DNA of 64,000 nucleotides from contig NC_059477.1 of assembly GCF_018139145.2 (NCBI RefSeq), forward strand, positions 15,177,522-15,241,521, written 5' to 3'. Origin of the DNA: Gymnogyps californianus. Lineage: Eukaryota > Chordata > Aves > Accipitriformes > Cathartidae. Both the position numbers and the translations under genes were made by a program. Under the pieces are notes generated by a model that worked only from the letters and a program-made list of their open reading frames with translations, made no database searches and was not told where the DNA came from. Every line of letters starts with the position of its first letter. The first letter of the stretch is position 1. This document shows positions 26,108-41,474 of this stretch, piece by piece.

Positions 26108-26811
26108 GCCACTCCTAGCAAATACATCACTGTAACGTTGCTTTGCAACCTGAACCACACAGCACAGAGGAAATGCACAATACAGCTCCCAGCCACTGTA
26201 ACTCAGCCTTACGGGCATAGGTAGAGTTTTTACTCATATATACAGCACTAACTTTAATGCCTACAGATATATACAAGCTATGTGGTCCATTCACAGATGG
26301 AGATGATGTAAGTACTGACTTTCATGCACTTCTGTGCTCAGTTCTTCCCCTTCCCCTTGTCATTTGCTGGACTTTGTTTCATTAAGAAAAGCAAATCTGG
26401 AAGTCAGTGGACATCATGTTAGATCACAGGCTGGAGATGGGAGGACATGACAACAGGGCAAGATGCCACATCCCCTGCTGTCCTCTCTGCCTCCCTCCAC
26501 AAGGCCCAGGTTTGGTTTCTTGGAGCCCATGGCTTCCACTGCTTGTTTTGCCACTTTCCCCTCCTGGCCTGGCTACTGTTCTCATCTGTGCTTTCTTCCC
26601 CAGCAGCACCAGCCCTGGCAATGCCTGCAAGGAGTTCAAGATGACATGAGACATCATCAGATCTATGTGATTTTCTTCCGTGGATTCCTGGTCTGGGGCA
26701 GCACCATGCATCCAGCAGGACTTACTAGCGTGGTCCCTGGGCATGCAGCATTCTTTGCTCTTTGGGAACTGGTGCAATCATCAATATCCTAGATTTACGT
26801 GCACGCCGCCT

Positions 26812-26833
26812 CCCCCTCCCCCCCCCCCGCCCC
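26812..26833 (-). repeat. C-run (G-quadruplex-prone on the minus strand)
   Basis: CCCCC-T-C11-G-CCCC. The minus strand therefore has long G tracts with one-base loops. Confidence 0.8.
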
Positions 26834-29800
26834 GTAACAGAGGAGATATGTAGCTTCTAAACAAATTTCTTCTGTGCCATCTGCACACCATGCTGCATGC
26901 CAGATGACAAGACAAAATTTGCAACAGCAAAGTTCTTGGAGCACAGCAACCTTCTAGAGAGAGCAAGCACAGCCTGTGGCAACACAGTTGTATCAGCTTA
27001 GTCATGTACCTAGAACAGAACACATCAGGATGCTGAAGCTGGAAGAGGGAGCACACAGCAGAAGACAGAAAAAAAAATGCTTTAAAGACATACCAAAACA
27101 CTGCATCCTTGAGCAATGGGAAAGCAATGCCAACAGCTGGGAATCAGTGATACCTTACAGAGGTGACAGCACGGCAGTTGGAAGATAGGGGCAAGCCAAT
27201 ATTGAGATAAAGAGAGGCTTTGGACAGCACCACCAGGTATAGACTTTAATTTCTTTTGAACACATATACATTGTGTCAAAGACTACCATGTGCAGTAGAG
27301 TCTTATGTGCAAGACGTGATGCTGTCAGTAGCTTCAGCTTAGATTATGATGAATACCACCACAATCAGAGAGGCACCCCTGCTCCACCCAGGAAGGCTAC
27401 TACATGCCGTCAGTGAGAAAAACAGAAGCAACAGCACTTCCCGATCTGAACCTGCTAAGAACCTGGCAAAGATTCCAGACAGCATGTCTCAATATGGTGG
27501 TGGTGGGGGATTAAATAAGAACACCCTCTAACTTGAAACAATCTTTTACATAATGAATCAACCAAACAATTCTTTGCTCTAGTATGTTCAAATCAAGGGA
27601 ATCATCACTGAAAATAACAACCAATTTATATAGCTCATTTAAAGCTACAGTAAGCTAAGGTGCTGATTCACTAATGAACAATAAAGGTCACTACTACAGT
27701 ATCATTCTAAGTATTTTCAGATTGCGTGGTGTGATAGACTTGAAGTGGCATGTTCATAAAAAATCCATCAAGATACTTTGCAGAGGGAATTAAAGATGGA
27801 GAGAGATCTGTGCTCTGCCTAGATACCAGACTGAGAAGAGGGAATAACTCGATGCGATGAGGAACTTTGTTCCCCAGACTCATCTGGCCTCAGCCAAAGC
27901 CTCTGGATATCAATGCAAGCATTTCAATGAGCTTTGGATTAGGCTCTTGTATAGGAGAATGGTATCTGAAAGGGGAGGAGAGGGCAGGGAGAGAATGAGA
28001 CATCTGTATCCTGGAATGAAGTCAGGAAGTTAAGGCCTGACAGCCTCAGACAGCATATAAATAGCTCGAGTACTAGATGTGGGTTGCTGAAATGCCTTAC
28101 TCTACGTGGAAACATTCCTTTTCAATTGTGTCTTTCAGGTACTCAGAGAAAAGACTGACCAAAATGCAGTTAATTTATTTTTTACTTATTGAGTGCTCAT
28201 GATCTAAAGAAGGGTACATATATGCAATTACTAAGAAACAAGACATCTACCAGATGAGTAGCACACATCTGCTACACGGATGTTACATCTATGATTATTA
28301 ATAGCGTGGCAACTGGAGCAATGTAACAGAGTGTGCCCTAAATTGCAGCATCATGTCTTTGACTGTTACCAGAACCAGATGCTTCAGAGGAAGCTGTAAT
28401 TAGTGGACAATTAATAGTTTGCATAGGCCTTACAGCATAAAAGCAACCTCTCCTTTCCTCCTCAGAAGCTAACTCAAACCACAGCAACTATTGGTCTAAG
28501 TCCAGATTTGCAGAAAGGTGCAGGTTTCAGAAACACAAAACACTTGATGGCATGTCTGTACTTACAGATGTTGATATAAAAAAACTCAACAATGATAATA
28601 TTTAACCTTGTCAGACCTACTATTTGAATCCCATAGGAAAAAAGCACAATATAGTAGAAAGAGTCTGTGGTGAGTTGAGAATGACGTCTTTTCCAAACCT
28701 CAATACTGAATCTTTAATGCTGACTTGGGTTCCTCTTTAACGAAAATGTGTAATTCTACTTCCAGAAAAATGGGATTTTCTTTACAAGAACTTTGCCACA
28801 TTTCAAAGGCCCCTCTTTTTTTAATGATCAAAAAGTAAAAGGGAGAAATTTCATATCATATCAAGCAGCTACAATATAAACCATTACTCAAGAAGAACAT
28901 TCCAGTTTCTAAGTCAGAAAAGCACAAAGCAGCAATACCATTCTGAGGATGCAAAATGGTCCCTGTATACTAAAGTCCCTTGAAAAACTTATAAAACTTG
29001 TGGGATAAACTAGTACAACTGAAAATGAAATGTCTAAGGAGGAAAAGACCAGGGTTAAGGGTTCTGTATTGATTTTTTTTCCCCCACATTGGGATAAAAG
29101 TGATTTCAGCTGGGACCCTGAATTACAGATGTAATTATAATTTCCATTTATATTTTTAGACTGTGTACAAAGAAGTGTAATAATGGACAGCTGAACATTT
29201 TCCATTGTCCATTAAAAACGAAATGTTTCTGATGAAATCTCTGTAAGACCAAGGACCACTGCAGTAATCTCTCAATAACAGAGCTTTCTTCAGATGTTTG
29301 GTGACGAGAGAAGGGAGAGCTGTCAGCCCTTCACACAAAGAAATCAAACCAAAATGACATTAAGGTTGTTATTCCCCTCAATAATACTAAAGAGATTCCA
29401 AGTTAAGATCAGTAACAAGTCTCTTCAAAGAAAAAGTCAGATTATTCATTAAATAACCTTTCTTGATATTATTTACAGGGTATTTAACAAAAAGCATTGC
29501 ATTAAGGCAACATTAAGGAGGCATTATTTAAACCACAGAAAGTGCAGGGAGTGAAAAAGTGAAATTTCTCTAAGTACCACTATCTGCCATCCTTCCCCCA
29601 TGCTCTACAATGCACGTTTAAGTCCAGGTTTCCTGGAGGCCTCTGATAGCTAGGCAAATGGTTGCTATTGAAAAGCAAAATGTATTCAAGGTAAAGCAGG
29701 TGCTTAAGTGCTCTGATGGATCTGGGCCTAAAAATTCAAGCTGTAAACCCCAACTCAATTTCAACTGACTAATTGAATTAGTCCTTTTTTTTTTTTTAAT

Positions 29801-32800
29801 TCCCTTTCGTTTCAAACTGAGCTGCTCTGTGCTTTCTGCCATAAAGCGTGGTGCAGTCAGTACCACAGCACAGCCTGTACCACTGAGCTGCTTCCATTTG
29901 CCATTCCAGGGGGGCTGCAGCACACCACGTGGTAAAGAGATCTTTACAGAAAATGCTCAAAACCAGCACGGGTGTATTTAGGCAGCCTAAATTCAGCCTA
30001 ATTCCCTAGTCAGTGAGAAACCCAGATGCCTTCAGAGTCCCCTACAAAGCTAATTAGAGGACTACCAGAAGTCGAGTCAGCCAGTAAGAAACAGTACACA
30101 CAGCAAAGTCGCATAGGCTTTCTGAGCGCGGCCACTGGGATCCTTAAAGTTTTAACTGATTTTGGAAATCTTTAATCGCTGAAGGTGTAGTTGTAAAGTG
30201 TGTTTGCTGTTTGAGGATCTTTGGAAGAAAGACTGTTAGTATGTCCTTTCTTCTACTTGTTTTGTCCCAGCTATTGTTTTGGGTGGTTTATTTTAGTTCA
30301 AGAGTATATCACTATTACCTCTTTAAGAAAGCAAAACAAAGGGAAAAACTGTGACCATACCATGCTTCTAAAAATATATGCTTTTTATACCCAAGACATC
30401 TCAGTTCTCAGTAAACAAATATTCCTTTTCTTTAAAGCATAGCATCTCAGATTGAGCCAAAATTCGTAACAAAAATGCTAAATGAGGGACCAAAACCTGG
30501 TGACACATGGGTATGTACAACAGTACGCTAACACCTAGATCCAAGCAAAAAGCCATTCACATGGATTTTCAACTGTGAAATCCTGCTGAGATTGGTTTTG
30601 CTTGCCAGATTTTGTCATGATCTACAACAGACTGTTCTCAAAGTACTTCCCTTCACCTGGAAAACAAAGGCTATTTTTCTTCTTTAAATGAAGAAAAGTG
30701 CCAGCTGCTCAATATCCAAGGACCCCTGTTGGCTCAGGGTTTTACTTGATAACCTGGGCTGGTTTTGTTCACACATTTACTGCCCTCTCTGGCTGGAACT
30801 GGCTGCCAATTTCCAAGGTGCTGTCTCAGACTATCTAAAGCACAGATCCAATCTCCTTGCTGAATTACATCTGGAGTGGAACAAAAACGGCAGATAATTC
30901 ACTTTCTATTAAAGTTAACACTCTCCTCCTCTTGCTTCCCACATATGTTATACAGTGGACATGTTTGCATGTTCTGCTCTGTTTTTTCAGCTGTTGCAAG
31001 TGCATGAGCTATCAATTACTCTATGCGCAAAGAGAAGATGGTGACTTGAGGAACAGCTTCCAGTTTACATGACTCCTCACCTCATCACCACTCGAACATT
31101 TAAATGAATCCTGTTGGGCAAGAGGCCTGAAGCAGAAAGATTCCTTAGGCGCTCTCTCCCCCACCACTTCCCCCCTCATTGAATGGTTAATCAGAGCAGA
31201 ATAACTCTTTAAAACCAATACTTATTCAAACAGCTGTAGGATCCCATCTGCTCATGCAGAACAGAGCGCAGAACTAGTGGAGGCCACAGCGATACCAGAC
31301 AGAAGCCAGCAGAAGGTATGAGTTCTGTCAATATCTCTATAGCCAGATTAAGTTATGTTTGGCAGACAAAGTTTTCGAGTACTGCAAAGACACTATCATT
31401 ATCGTAAAGATGTGGTTTTTTAGCATATGCATTATGGTATTTAATATATTTCCAAAATAAAGCTTGCTGGAAGTCTGACTAGTGGCCTATATACTATTTA
31501 ACACCAACCACACACCTACAAAGTTTTGCTGGCGTGTTTCTGGCATATCCATGACATCTTTACCTGTGGCAAAGATGCTCAATAGCCTATGCAAATTTTC
31601 CCAAATAAGCATCAATAAAAGAACAGTATCACTGTGCATCTTTTGCTTTGTTTATGCCATATTTTAAAGAACTGTTCTAGTAGAAAATTTTGTACAGGTG
31701 CTAAGTGACAAAATTAGTGCTAATTTACATAACTATTAAGTGCTAGAACAATGCAATCTTTTCCAAGCCTGGAGATGAGGGTAAAGATTCTTAAGAAAGA
31801 AGGAATTCATTTTCTCTAACAGGGTACAACAGGAGTTTTAGGTCCATGCTTGCTCTTAACAAAGTTACTGGTCCATAACTGCTAGTGATCTGAATGTATG
31901 CAATTCTTCAACAACCTTGAATAACATTCATTTTTAAGTCCTACTTTTGCTTCACTTATATCTGTGGTAAGATGGGATGGGGTGGAGAAGAACACAGAGA
32001 GCAGGCAAAGATATATTCCTTTTTCTAGGATCTCCAAAATACGGAGAGAGACTGCTAACATTGGTGGGCAGAGTTCCTGGGGAAAAACCAAACATCCTAA
32101 TCAGAGTTCATCAAATTACTACCAGACTGACCCAGACAGCAAAGAAATGAAGGAATATGCTGTAACAGTGATCGCATTTCAGTCTAAATCTACCGCTGAC
32201 TGCAATCGCTAGGAACACGTCCATCCATGGATTGCAGCGGTTCTGGATCAGGCTCGTACTAGCTTCTACAACATTTCTTCCAGCATAAGGTGTTACTCAA
32301 CCTGGATCAACATATCCAAAGCATGACTTTCTAAAGTGTCATAGTTGAAGAGCAACATAAAAGCCTTAGGTGAATATATGGGCAAAGAAAGTTGGACAAA
32401 AACCTCTAGAATTTAGAATATTCTCTTGATATGTGCTTAAGAGACTTCTGTGCAGAGAAATTAAATATGTCACCTACTTATGAAATGGAAGCAGTTTGGC
32501 TGCCAATTGTATGAGCTGTGTTGAAACAGCTGCTCTAGCAACTGTTTTTACTATTAAATTTTTCAGTGATTCTCTTAATCCCAAATTAGATACTTCTTTC
32601 CTTTAATCACCCCTTTATATAAAAGCTCTCTCCTCACAAGGCAGGGTTTCACCGGGGATAACAAACAACTGCAGGTCTGCTTAAAGCACTGCCCTTGTGT
32701 TTCTCTATGGCTCGCATCTCCCCCACCCTGTTTCTTATTTCTCAGTGGGTGGCACACTGAGTGCTCATGACTGTGTCCCCTATGTGTTTGTAAAAGAACC

Positions 32801-35800
32801 CAGAATTATATTTGAGTTCTTAACATTTCACAGCCTGTCATTACCTTGCAGCACACAATTAAGACTGTCCACATACAATTCACTTTCCTACTTTATCATC
32901 AACATCTCCTTTCCTCTTTCCTAAATATGTACATAAGAATACCTGTAACTGACTCACTTTAAATGGCTTGCCATCAGAAGCCTGAAACTTGCCATCGTGA
33001 CAGTGCAGTTTCCCTGTTCTTTTTAACATCTTTCCTGTTTTTTTTCTGAGCCTGCTTTGCAAAGATTGGATGGAGACAAAGGAATTGGCTGGATTATGGA
33101 GAACTAACTGCAGTCTGCTTCTGAGTGATGGGTGCCGTCACAAAGCTGCTGTTTGCTTACAGAAACCTAGCTGAGCCAGGAGGTTCATGCACAACGCTGT
33201 GAGAGCTCCAGGAAGCTTGCTCAAAAAATCCTGATCTGACATCCTCAAAAATCATATATATTTACACCTGATGCTGTTGGCTTCCTGCATTTCTCCTTTG
33301 TTAGCTGTTTTTAAAGCATGTTTGCTGACAACCATCTTTCAGCCATGCCTCCAGACCTATTTATCAAGGGAAAGCCAAAGCCAAGAACTGCAGTGGAGTT
33401 GTCTTATTTTACAATGTACTTTTTCACAGAAAGAAAAACTTACTTCCTCACCTTTGCAATCTAGAGTCCACACTTTTTGATTAGTTTTGAATTATAACCC
33501 AACATAAGCAGCAACGTTTTTATTCCAAATATCCGTACCTATAAAGCAGCCAGCTGAGCTTCCCAGCCTGTTGGTCTCCTGAGCAATTTCAATATCCACC
33601 TCAACAATGCAATGGATATATTTGCATTTGCAGCACACATCTTATTCCCCAGGTTTCACTCAGCACATCACTCTGTTGACACATTCTATGGGATATATGC
33701 TTTTGTTTCTTAATTTGATCTTCTTTTTAATTTACATTCACTTATCTTTTTTCCACAGATCCTTCATCTAAACCTAACCATTTTGTACTGCCACTTCTTT
33801 CTTTCATTAATATTTTGTTCCCTAACAGTTGTTTTGTTCTTTTACTCACTGGAGGCATAGCCAATACAGCTTTCTTTTCCGAGGCAATGTTTCCATGACT
33901 TCATTACATTTTATAATATTAATTCAAGCCCTTTTGTTCAAAGGCAATACTTTCCTCCATCTCCTGTATTTTTAAGCTGAATTTGGTGCCCTTACTTTGA
34001 GCGGGAGGTCCTTGTGCCTGGTTATAGACTAAAATCCATACCAGATCCATGTTTTTTGTAAATGTGACACTTGAAAGTATTTTTATTTACTCCGGCTAGT
34101 ATCTCCTTGCAAAAAGGCTGGCTGTTTAGTTTCAAAATATTAATTGACTTTTAATCTATTCCATATTGCATTAACTGGCTTTTCGCTATGAGGAGTTGAC
34201 TGACTGACTAGAAAAATTGACAAAACCCATCCCTGTCTGCCTCCTTCTACACTTCCAAAGTATTCTTCTGGGACATCTGGCTTTTAGTGGTTTTTTTTCA
34301 AGCTATGTCCCAGTTGTTGCAGACATTTTCTTTGCTCAATTTTCTTTAGTCATTCCCATGGAAATTATAGAGGTGGGCTGCCAGCCGCAATCCATGATTT
34401 GATGTCATGAACCTTGACCTTTCTGACTTTCTAAAGTATACTTTTTCAGTATTAAGACTTAATTTGGCTTGGATAGAGGCATCTTGTTCATTTCAAGTGA
34501 TATTTCTATTTTATTAGAAAGCTGGAGATATGTTTTACAACCAAACCTCCTTCCTTTTGAATTCAACGTGGAGATTTCTGTAATTGTGATCCTGTTTACA
34601 ATTTTCTTTCCTCCTTTCAGCCAAGACTTAGAGAAAGACACAAGACCATTTTTTTAAACGTCTGCAGTACACTGACCCTTTCCTACCTGCTCTGCTTTTA
34701 ATGCCTGGGACTCTCCCTGTAGAAGGTATACACAGGTTAGTTATGAACTCTGCACATTTTTGGACAAATGTGTTTTGACACCATACACAAAAAAAGCCTT
34801 CAGACTTCACATACGACACTGAGGTGATACTAGTACCATGGCACACTGCAGCAGAGTAACTGAAACTGAGATAAAACAGAACAAGTTGCAACAGAGCACT
34901 TCCAGCCTTCTGATGCGTGTACGTATCACAAATCCGGTGTCCCGCTATGGATTTGGACTCTGTCCTTCTTGAAATACAACAACTTCCCTGACATCTCAGA
35001 GACACTGGGCAGCTTCCACAGCAATCAGTTTTATTATCTTGCAGAGTTAAGTAAAGTTAGTTAAGCAAATCTTAAACTGTTTGATATCAGATTTAAGGTA
35101 ATCTTTCAATGAGCACATCAGCTTGGTTCCCAAGCTTGTGCTCTAGCATGTAAGAATGATCTTTTTTCTTTGCCTGTATTTCATCTTGGCTGGTTTATTG
35201 CAATGTATCTTGGAGGTCTTGAGTAGGACCAGTATTTCCATTAAAACTGATTCTAAATTCATCTGCCAGGACTTAAAACCCAACTAAAACCATACACATA
35301 TTTCATTTATAATGAGATCACCACATTGGAAGATACAGACAGATAAGATTTTGCTGCATTTTCAATGAAAGTACAGCTGTCAAGATAAAAATCATATTTA
35401 AAAAATATCCCTGAGTTACTGATACTACTTTAGATGATTAAAACACAAGAGAAAGTTAATAATGAAGTATACGGGAGAATATACTGTTTGAATATTATTT
35501 ATATTTCACATGACTAGGACGATGAAATTAGGTGGCCCATTCATTTTTGCGCCCTACTTGGTTGTAATTCTATTTAGGACTCCAAATTATCAAGTCTTCT
35601 TAGTTTTGCAGTTATGTCAGGGGAATATTAAAAAAAGTATGATTTACATTGAAAATTAAAAAAGACCACTCACAATTAGTTCTCAAATCTTTCTCTTGAC
35701 CCTCTTCTCCTAATTTTAATCAACATGAGAAATGGAGGAGATACAGACTTTTTTCAGCTACCCAGAACTACAAAATATTTTCCCATCACCTTGCCCTTCA

Positions 35801-36569
35801 CTGTTTTCCACCACTTTGGAGGGAAAATCTGGGCATTACTAAAACTATTGTGTATTATATTATGCACCAAAAGTTAATAGGTTTGCTTTGTAACTGTATA
35901 ATACATGTCCAGTAACGTGGTTTCACTGACAGACTATGACTTTGGTAATTCTGGACTAGGTTGATAAATTATTTCATTGCCATTAAAGTTTTGGCACCCC
36001 ACTCCCCCCACCCCCCCTTTATGAAAATATATCTGCAGATGCTCTTTTTAACCAGGTGAATGATGCTCCAATTTAAACAGTGCTACAAGGCAGCAGTGGC
36101 ATTCCCTGTGATACCTGCAGTCTGCATCAGCATTGCCACCCTCTGCCTGCCATAAAGCACGATTTTGGGCCAAAAAAAAGAAAAAAGCAAATTCAGTAGA
36201 GTCATGTAACGAAGTCAACTGAAGAGAGGAAGAGTGGAAAATTGAGAGGCAGACTGTTACTAAGAAGTGGCTGAGCACCAAGAAGGTCCCTGGAAGATAA
36301 CTTGGCAGAACAGCAGCAGTATTATGGGAAAAAGCAACACTGTCACCGTTACTGAGAACCACTGTGCCACCACACGGCACTTGTCAGTGCAGACGGGTCA
36401 ACATCAAAAAACAACCAGGACAATCACATCCCTCAGCTGACGGGTACAACCATGACTGCACTTCTGGGTCAATGCTGTGTAACGTACTGTCGGATGTCAA
36501 GGAGGAATGTAAATGAAGTATACAAAATGAGAAGGGGGACAGATTTTTTGCAATGTGGGATGGAATAAG

Positions 36570-36655
36570 TTAAATCAAAGTGATATAAAGCAAAAAAAAA
36601 ATTGTGATTTAAACAAAAAAGCAGGGAATTTTGATTTAAATAATTGATTTTAAAC
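36570..36655. repeat. Cluster of GATTTAAA-type words
   Basis: TTAAATCAAAGTGAT, GTGATTTAAA (36604), TTGATTTAAA (36631) and TTGATTTTAAA (36644) occur within 90 bp, in both orientations. It looks like a decayed palindromic or short-tandem interspersed repeat. The family is not recognised with certainty. Confidence 0.4.
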
Positions 36656-39600
36656 CTTGCTTTTTCATCTGTGCTCCTTGGTTAGTCAGTTCCCATAGGC
36701 TGGGAATGCTCTGACAAGTTGATTTGCAGCTAATTATAGTCTGCATTAAAATTGTGATTTCTTTTTATTAACCAGGAGAATAAACTATATACATATTTAA
36801 GTAATGTCAGTATATTAATTTCAGATTCTGCTAGACAATGGTGAATGATGACTTATTTAATAGACAATTAACTTTTTCTCGTGATTTGTGTCAAGTCACT
36901 TTCTGATGACGTTTTTGGGATTCAATTAAATTGCAGAAATCCTGCATTTTGAAATAAACTTGGTTAGTAAAATAAAGGCAAGAACACTCAAGTGCAAGAA
37001 AAAGTTAATGAAAGTTGCTAAGCAAACCATTCCTTCTCTTTGAGGAACCTTATCTCTTCATGACATAGGTGTTACAGCAACTTTGCTTTTGATCCAAAGA
37101 GTTGGAAATGTTTTTGACTCAACTCTAGAGGCTACGTCATAAATTGACTGCATGGGGACACCGGCCCCTTGAGTCAATGCTGGTTTCATGCTCTATAGTG
37201 TAAGACCTAAGTGCTCAATCTATTTAATTTATTGAAAAGGAGGTTAAAAGATAACAGAAACAATCACTTCATAGAAATACTGAAGGAGAGGTATTTTGCA
37301 GGCTTGGCTTTTAAAATCTAGCAGAAAAAGTATTTACCATAGTATCTAGAAACTGAAACTGGGTAATATCAGACTTAGGAAAAAAAAAAAGGCATAATCT
37401 TTTTAAACAGTAAAATAATTAACCTCTGAAGAATGTAATGAATTCTCCACAATGTGACATTTTAATTCCAGGTTAGATGCTTTTGTAAATACATCTATAA
37501 AAGTAATGCGATGGATCAAAATGGAAATTTAGTTTGATGCAGAAATGTAGGTGGTCATGGAGGGCTCAGGCAAGGTGATAAAAATTGTTCTTTCTGGCTT
37601 CATACTTAGAAATGGAGGATGTGCTGCTTTTAGCGCCTGCCTTAAGAAGCGCAAGTTGCATGGTCAATCTGAAGAGAAGCTTCCAGTATGGCAAGACTAC
37701 CTGCTGCCACTGTACTGCAAGGCTAGTTCCTTAATACATTTGCAAGTTTCCCAGGTTTAAGATGCATGTTACATTTAAGACAGATATTCCTGTGAGCCAG
37801 TTACCAGTTTGCTCAGTGGTCTCCTCCCAGCCACAGCAATACAGCTGAACTCATCTACACAGCCTGAACTCATTTTTCCATGCTAGCAGTTATTTTCTAA
37901 TGCTCTTGCTGCCTTTCCAGCCCCACCCCTTTTCTTGACAAAAATGCATGTTTTTCAATAATACAAGGATTCCATAGAAAGTCTGGAGTATTAGCTTTCC
38001 TTTGGAATCAGCATTTCTTACCAGGAAGATGGCTGAGCTTTCTGATCTACACTCATCATGTCACCAGTGTCCCGTCTCAGGGTCTGACAGTCTGCTTTTG
38101 GCCACAGCCAGCTTTTCCATCCACACAGAAAAGAACGTGTCCTTGAACACAACATTTCTCCAAACAAGGCTGCCATTAGCAAGACTGTGATCTACATTAA
38201 GACAGACTTCCATAAAAGCAAGCTCAAAAATAAAACGATGAACAAACAGAGCAGCTTCAGCTTCATATCTGTTCCACAGCTTCATCAGGAAAATATTCTG
38301 GATTACACCAAGGAAACAGGCATTAAAAATAGTTTAAAAAATACAAATGTTTTTCTGGCTCCCACACTCTTGCCCTGCTCCTCTTCCCAAAAGAAGAGGC
38401 TAAGAGGTATAAGAATCAAGCCATTCTCCTCCTAAGCAGGAGGATTTAACATTGCTTAATACTACTACTCTGCACTACTTAGCCGTAGCCCCAGGGCAAC
38501 GTGTAAGTATTGAGTGCAAAGAACTGTATCTTTCTTGCAAAGCCTTCCACTCTGTCTTTCCCACTTTGCTGCTTTTCTGCAGACAGAACAGCACAATGCA
38601 GTGTGAGATGAAGACCTGCCACTCTCCTGCCACAGCCACTTATCATCTAATTCAGATGTTTGCCTCTGTAGACATTTCCAAACCAAGTCTACAGACTGGC
38701 ATTATTTTACCTAGAAACTCCACTACATAACTCAGCTGGGCACTCATTAAGCCAGTCACATACAAAGCCTTCCTCCAAAGGCTGCTGCCCCCTGTTTTCA
38801 GTTTTTAATTAAAAATGTAACCTTACACAGGAACAGATCCTCCACTCAAAGGTAAAAAGGGCATCACGGAGCTCTGTGAGACCAGGACACTGGATTTGCT
38901 GCTGCATCTAGTGAAAAGGCAAACACACTTGACACAGCTGAATTCCTCACACACAGTTAATACAGACTTGTATCACCTGAATTTGGCCCATAATATCTAG
39001 GCTTAAATTAGCAGCTTCAGAGAAAGACAGAAAAATACAAAACAAAAGGGCAAGGCAGCAATGATATATCAAAGCTTAGATTTTTACAACCCAGCAGCAG
39101 GTATGTTCAGATGCTGCTGGCAATCCGACTTCCCCTTCATGCAGGATGCGTGCCTTTGCACAGGAATGGGGTGGTGCCTTAGGGGCACCAGACATTCATA
39201 AAGCTATTTGGCAGGTGATCATTCCTCCTTCTTGCCCAGTGGGGAGGAAAACCAAAGCTTTCTTACTCAATTTGTCCACGCCCACACACACTGGCATGAC
39301 TCCTGCTGGCTTCCAGGTAGCAGAACAGTTTCACTGTGTAGGTCCCAGCTACTCTTGACATAGCACAGATCCCCTCCTCCCTCCTCATCCAGTGAAACTG
39401 GCTGCAGTCCAAGCGCCTTCCTCTGTTTCCTTGTGTGTGCCACACCAGAGCAGCAGGCAAAGGTCACATCCTCCTGGATTCAACACAATATTGCAGTAGG
39501 AATCTGTTTCCCAGCATCTACACCCGTCATCTGAAGCCTCTTTAAGTATCTCTTATTAAGCTGGACTTAAATGGCTAAGTATGCAGACAATTATATACCA

Positions 39601-40450
39601 CGTCCATACCAAATGCAGCTCAGTGGTTTGACCAAGATGAGGACAGGACAAGACAAGGAGGGGAATAAACCCAAGGGCAGGAAACCACGAACTAATACTG
39701 GAATGCTGGGGAGAAGAAAGTTGCTCTTTGAGGAAATACTACCTCTGTATTTCTTTCTACCTTCCTATTTCTTTCTCTTTTTTAATAATGCTGCCCATTA
39801 CAGCAGTATTCATGGATCCTCCACTGAGAATAGGTTGGCAAATGGGTGGTTTTTACCTGGATTCCTCTATACTCCTGGGCAGTCAGCCATGAGAACAAAA
39901 GAAATCACTCATTTCCATTAGTGGCTGGCAATGAGACTGCATCCCCTTCTTCTGGATTTAGACTTCACTGTAGCACTCTAGTAATTTGTGACTGCCAGGG
40001 CTTAATTACTGCAGTAACATCTAACTGCAAAACTTACAAAACCTAAGTATAAAAGGCAGCAGCCGATTGCTGGACTGCAGGCACGCCCAAGGGTGCGCTG
40101 TCCCAAAGCTCTGCTCCTGCCAGGGTGGAAACCCTCTGGAGACATGGCAATGGCATGGCCTGTGTGCGGCAGTGCGAGCGTTGGGGTCAGGAAGCACACA
40201 CAACCCCGCTGAAGTGCAGGCCCTCTCACTCTCCAGCATAATCTTCTTAGGCACTGAAAGAAATGACACTCTTCACACCAATCTTCAAAAGCTTATTGAA
40301 TGCTTGGATGACTTCCTAAATGGCGAGTCCCAGCCAGCTAAATACTCAAACCTATCATAAGAGCTGGAGAGTCATGTTTCCACCAAGCTAAATAGAGGTT
40401 TTGGGAAGAACGCTGTGAAATTCATGATCTGATTCAGATAGATGTACTTT

Positions 40451-40463
40451 AAAAAAAAAAAAA
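40451..40463. repeat. A homopolymer (13)
   Basis: Run of A followed by CAAACCACAAAAACG. It could be the decayed tail of an old retroposon, but no body is recognised. Confidence 0.9.
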
Positions 40464-41474
40464 CAAACCACAAAAACGCAGGGTGCAGAGGCAAGCAGTG
40501 CACACACCTAGGAGACATGCCGAGGATGCAGTGGGTTTGAAAAGGAACGGGATAGAAGGAATACAGAGAACACTGCTGCATAAAGCAAGGGCACGTCTGC
40601 ATCTGCACTGTTGTGCTCACTTCTGGTCATCCTTGCTTGAAAGGAATACCGGTGAAATAAAATGAATTCCGGGTGATAGAAGTTACTTCACTGGGAAATT
40701 TCCATTTTATGAAGATTGAAAAAATACAGTTGATTAGCTTGAAGGGAAAACAAATAAAAGGAGACATGATACAGGAATACGAAAATTGCTGTAGAGTTAC
40801 ACTGGGCACCAATTGCTAATTTGTTCTTGTAATTCACAAGGAAGTACTCAACAAAACTGAAGTTTAAAATAGATAAAAAAGAGTGTGCATAATTAAACTA
40901 CACCTAACTAACCTGCAAAAATCACTGTTAAAAACATGACAGGAGACATGAGTGTTGGGAGGACTACGAAAAAAGATGGCTATTTACCCAGGAGAGCAAG
41001 AATATCCACAGGCAGTCAGGAAATACATACACGACACACTGCTGGAAAGCAGGCGTCTGTTAGAAAAGCCAGTTACTGCACAGGATGAATCTCCAAAACG
41101 ATGGCTGACACAAGTATCATTTGAAGGCAGTAACTAAACTACAGACACATCCTTTGGTTTAGAAACCACGTACATTAAAAATGCCTACAAACATCCAACA
41201 ATGTCTTGTGAGAAAGTCTTTATATATTGGTTTCCAGAAGTAAGATATTCTCTGTATTTTCATCTGGAATTGGACACAGCATTACATATTCATCAATCAA
41301 TCTCTCCAGTGACACTTTTGAATGTAAATAGCTCAGTGGAAAAAGAAAAAGAAGCAAAAAGAAACTATTCACTCATTTCCTAAATGCCAGCACTACTTCA
41401 CAATGAAGAATCTCTTCTTGCTTGTAAATAGCTATTTTTGCTTTGCTTTTACAAATTATCTTACTTGTAGGTCC

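Noticed and set aside
39150..39175. GTGCCTTTGCACAGGAATG resembling an L2 3' end
   Set aside because: Single short word without the rest of the L2 tail.
39615..39631. GCAGCTCAGTGGTTTGA resembling a tRNA or SINE A-box
   Set aside because: No B-box or tRNA fold follows, and no SINE body is recognisable.
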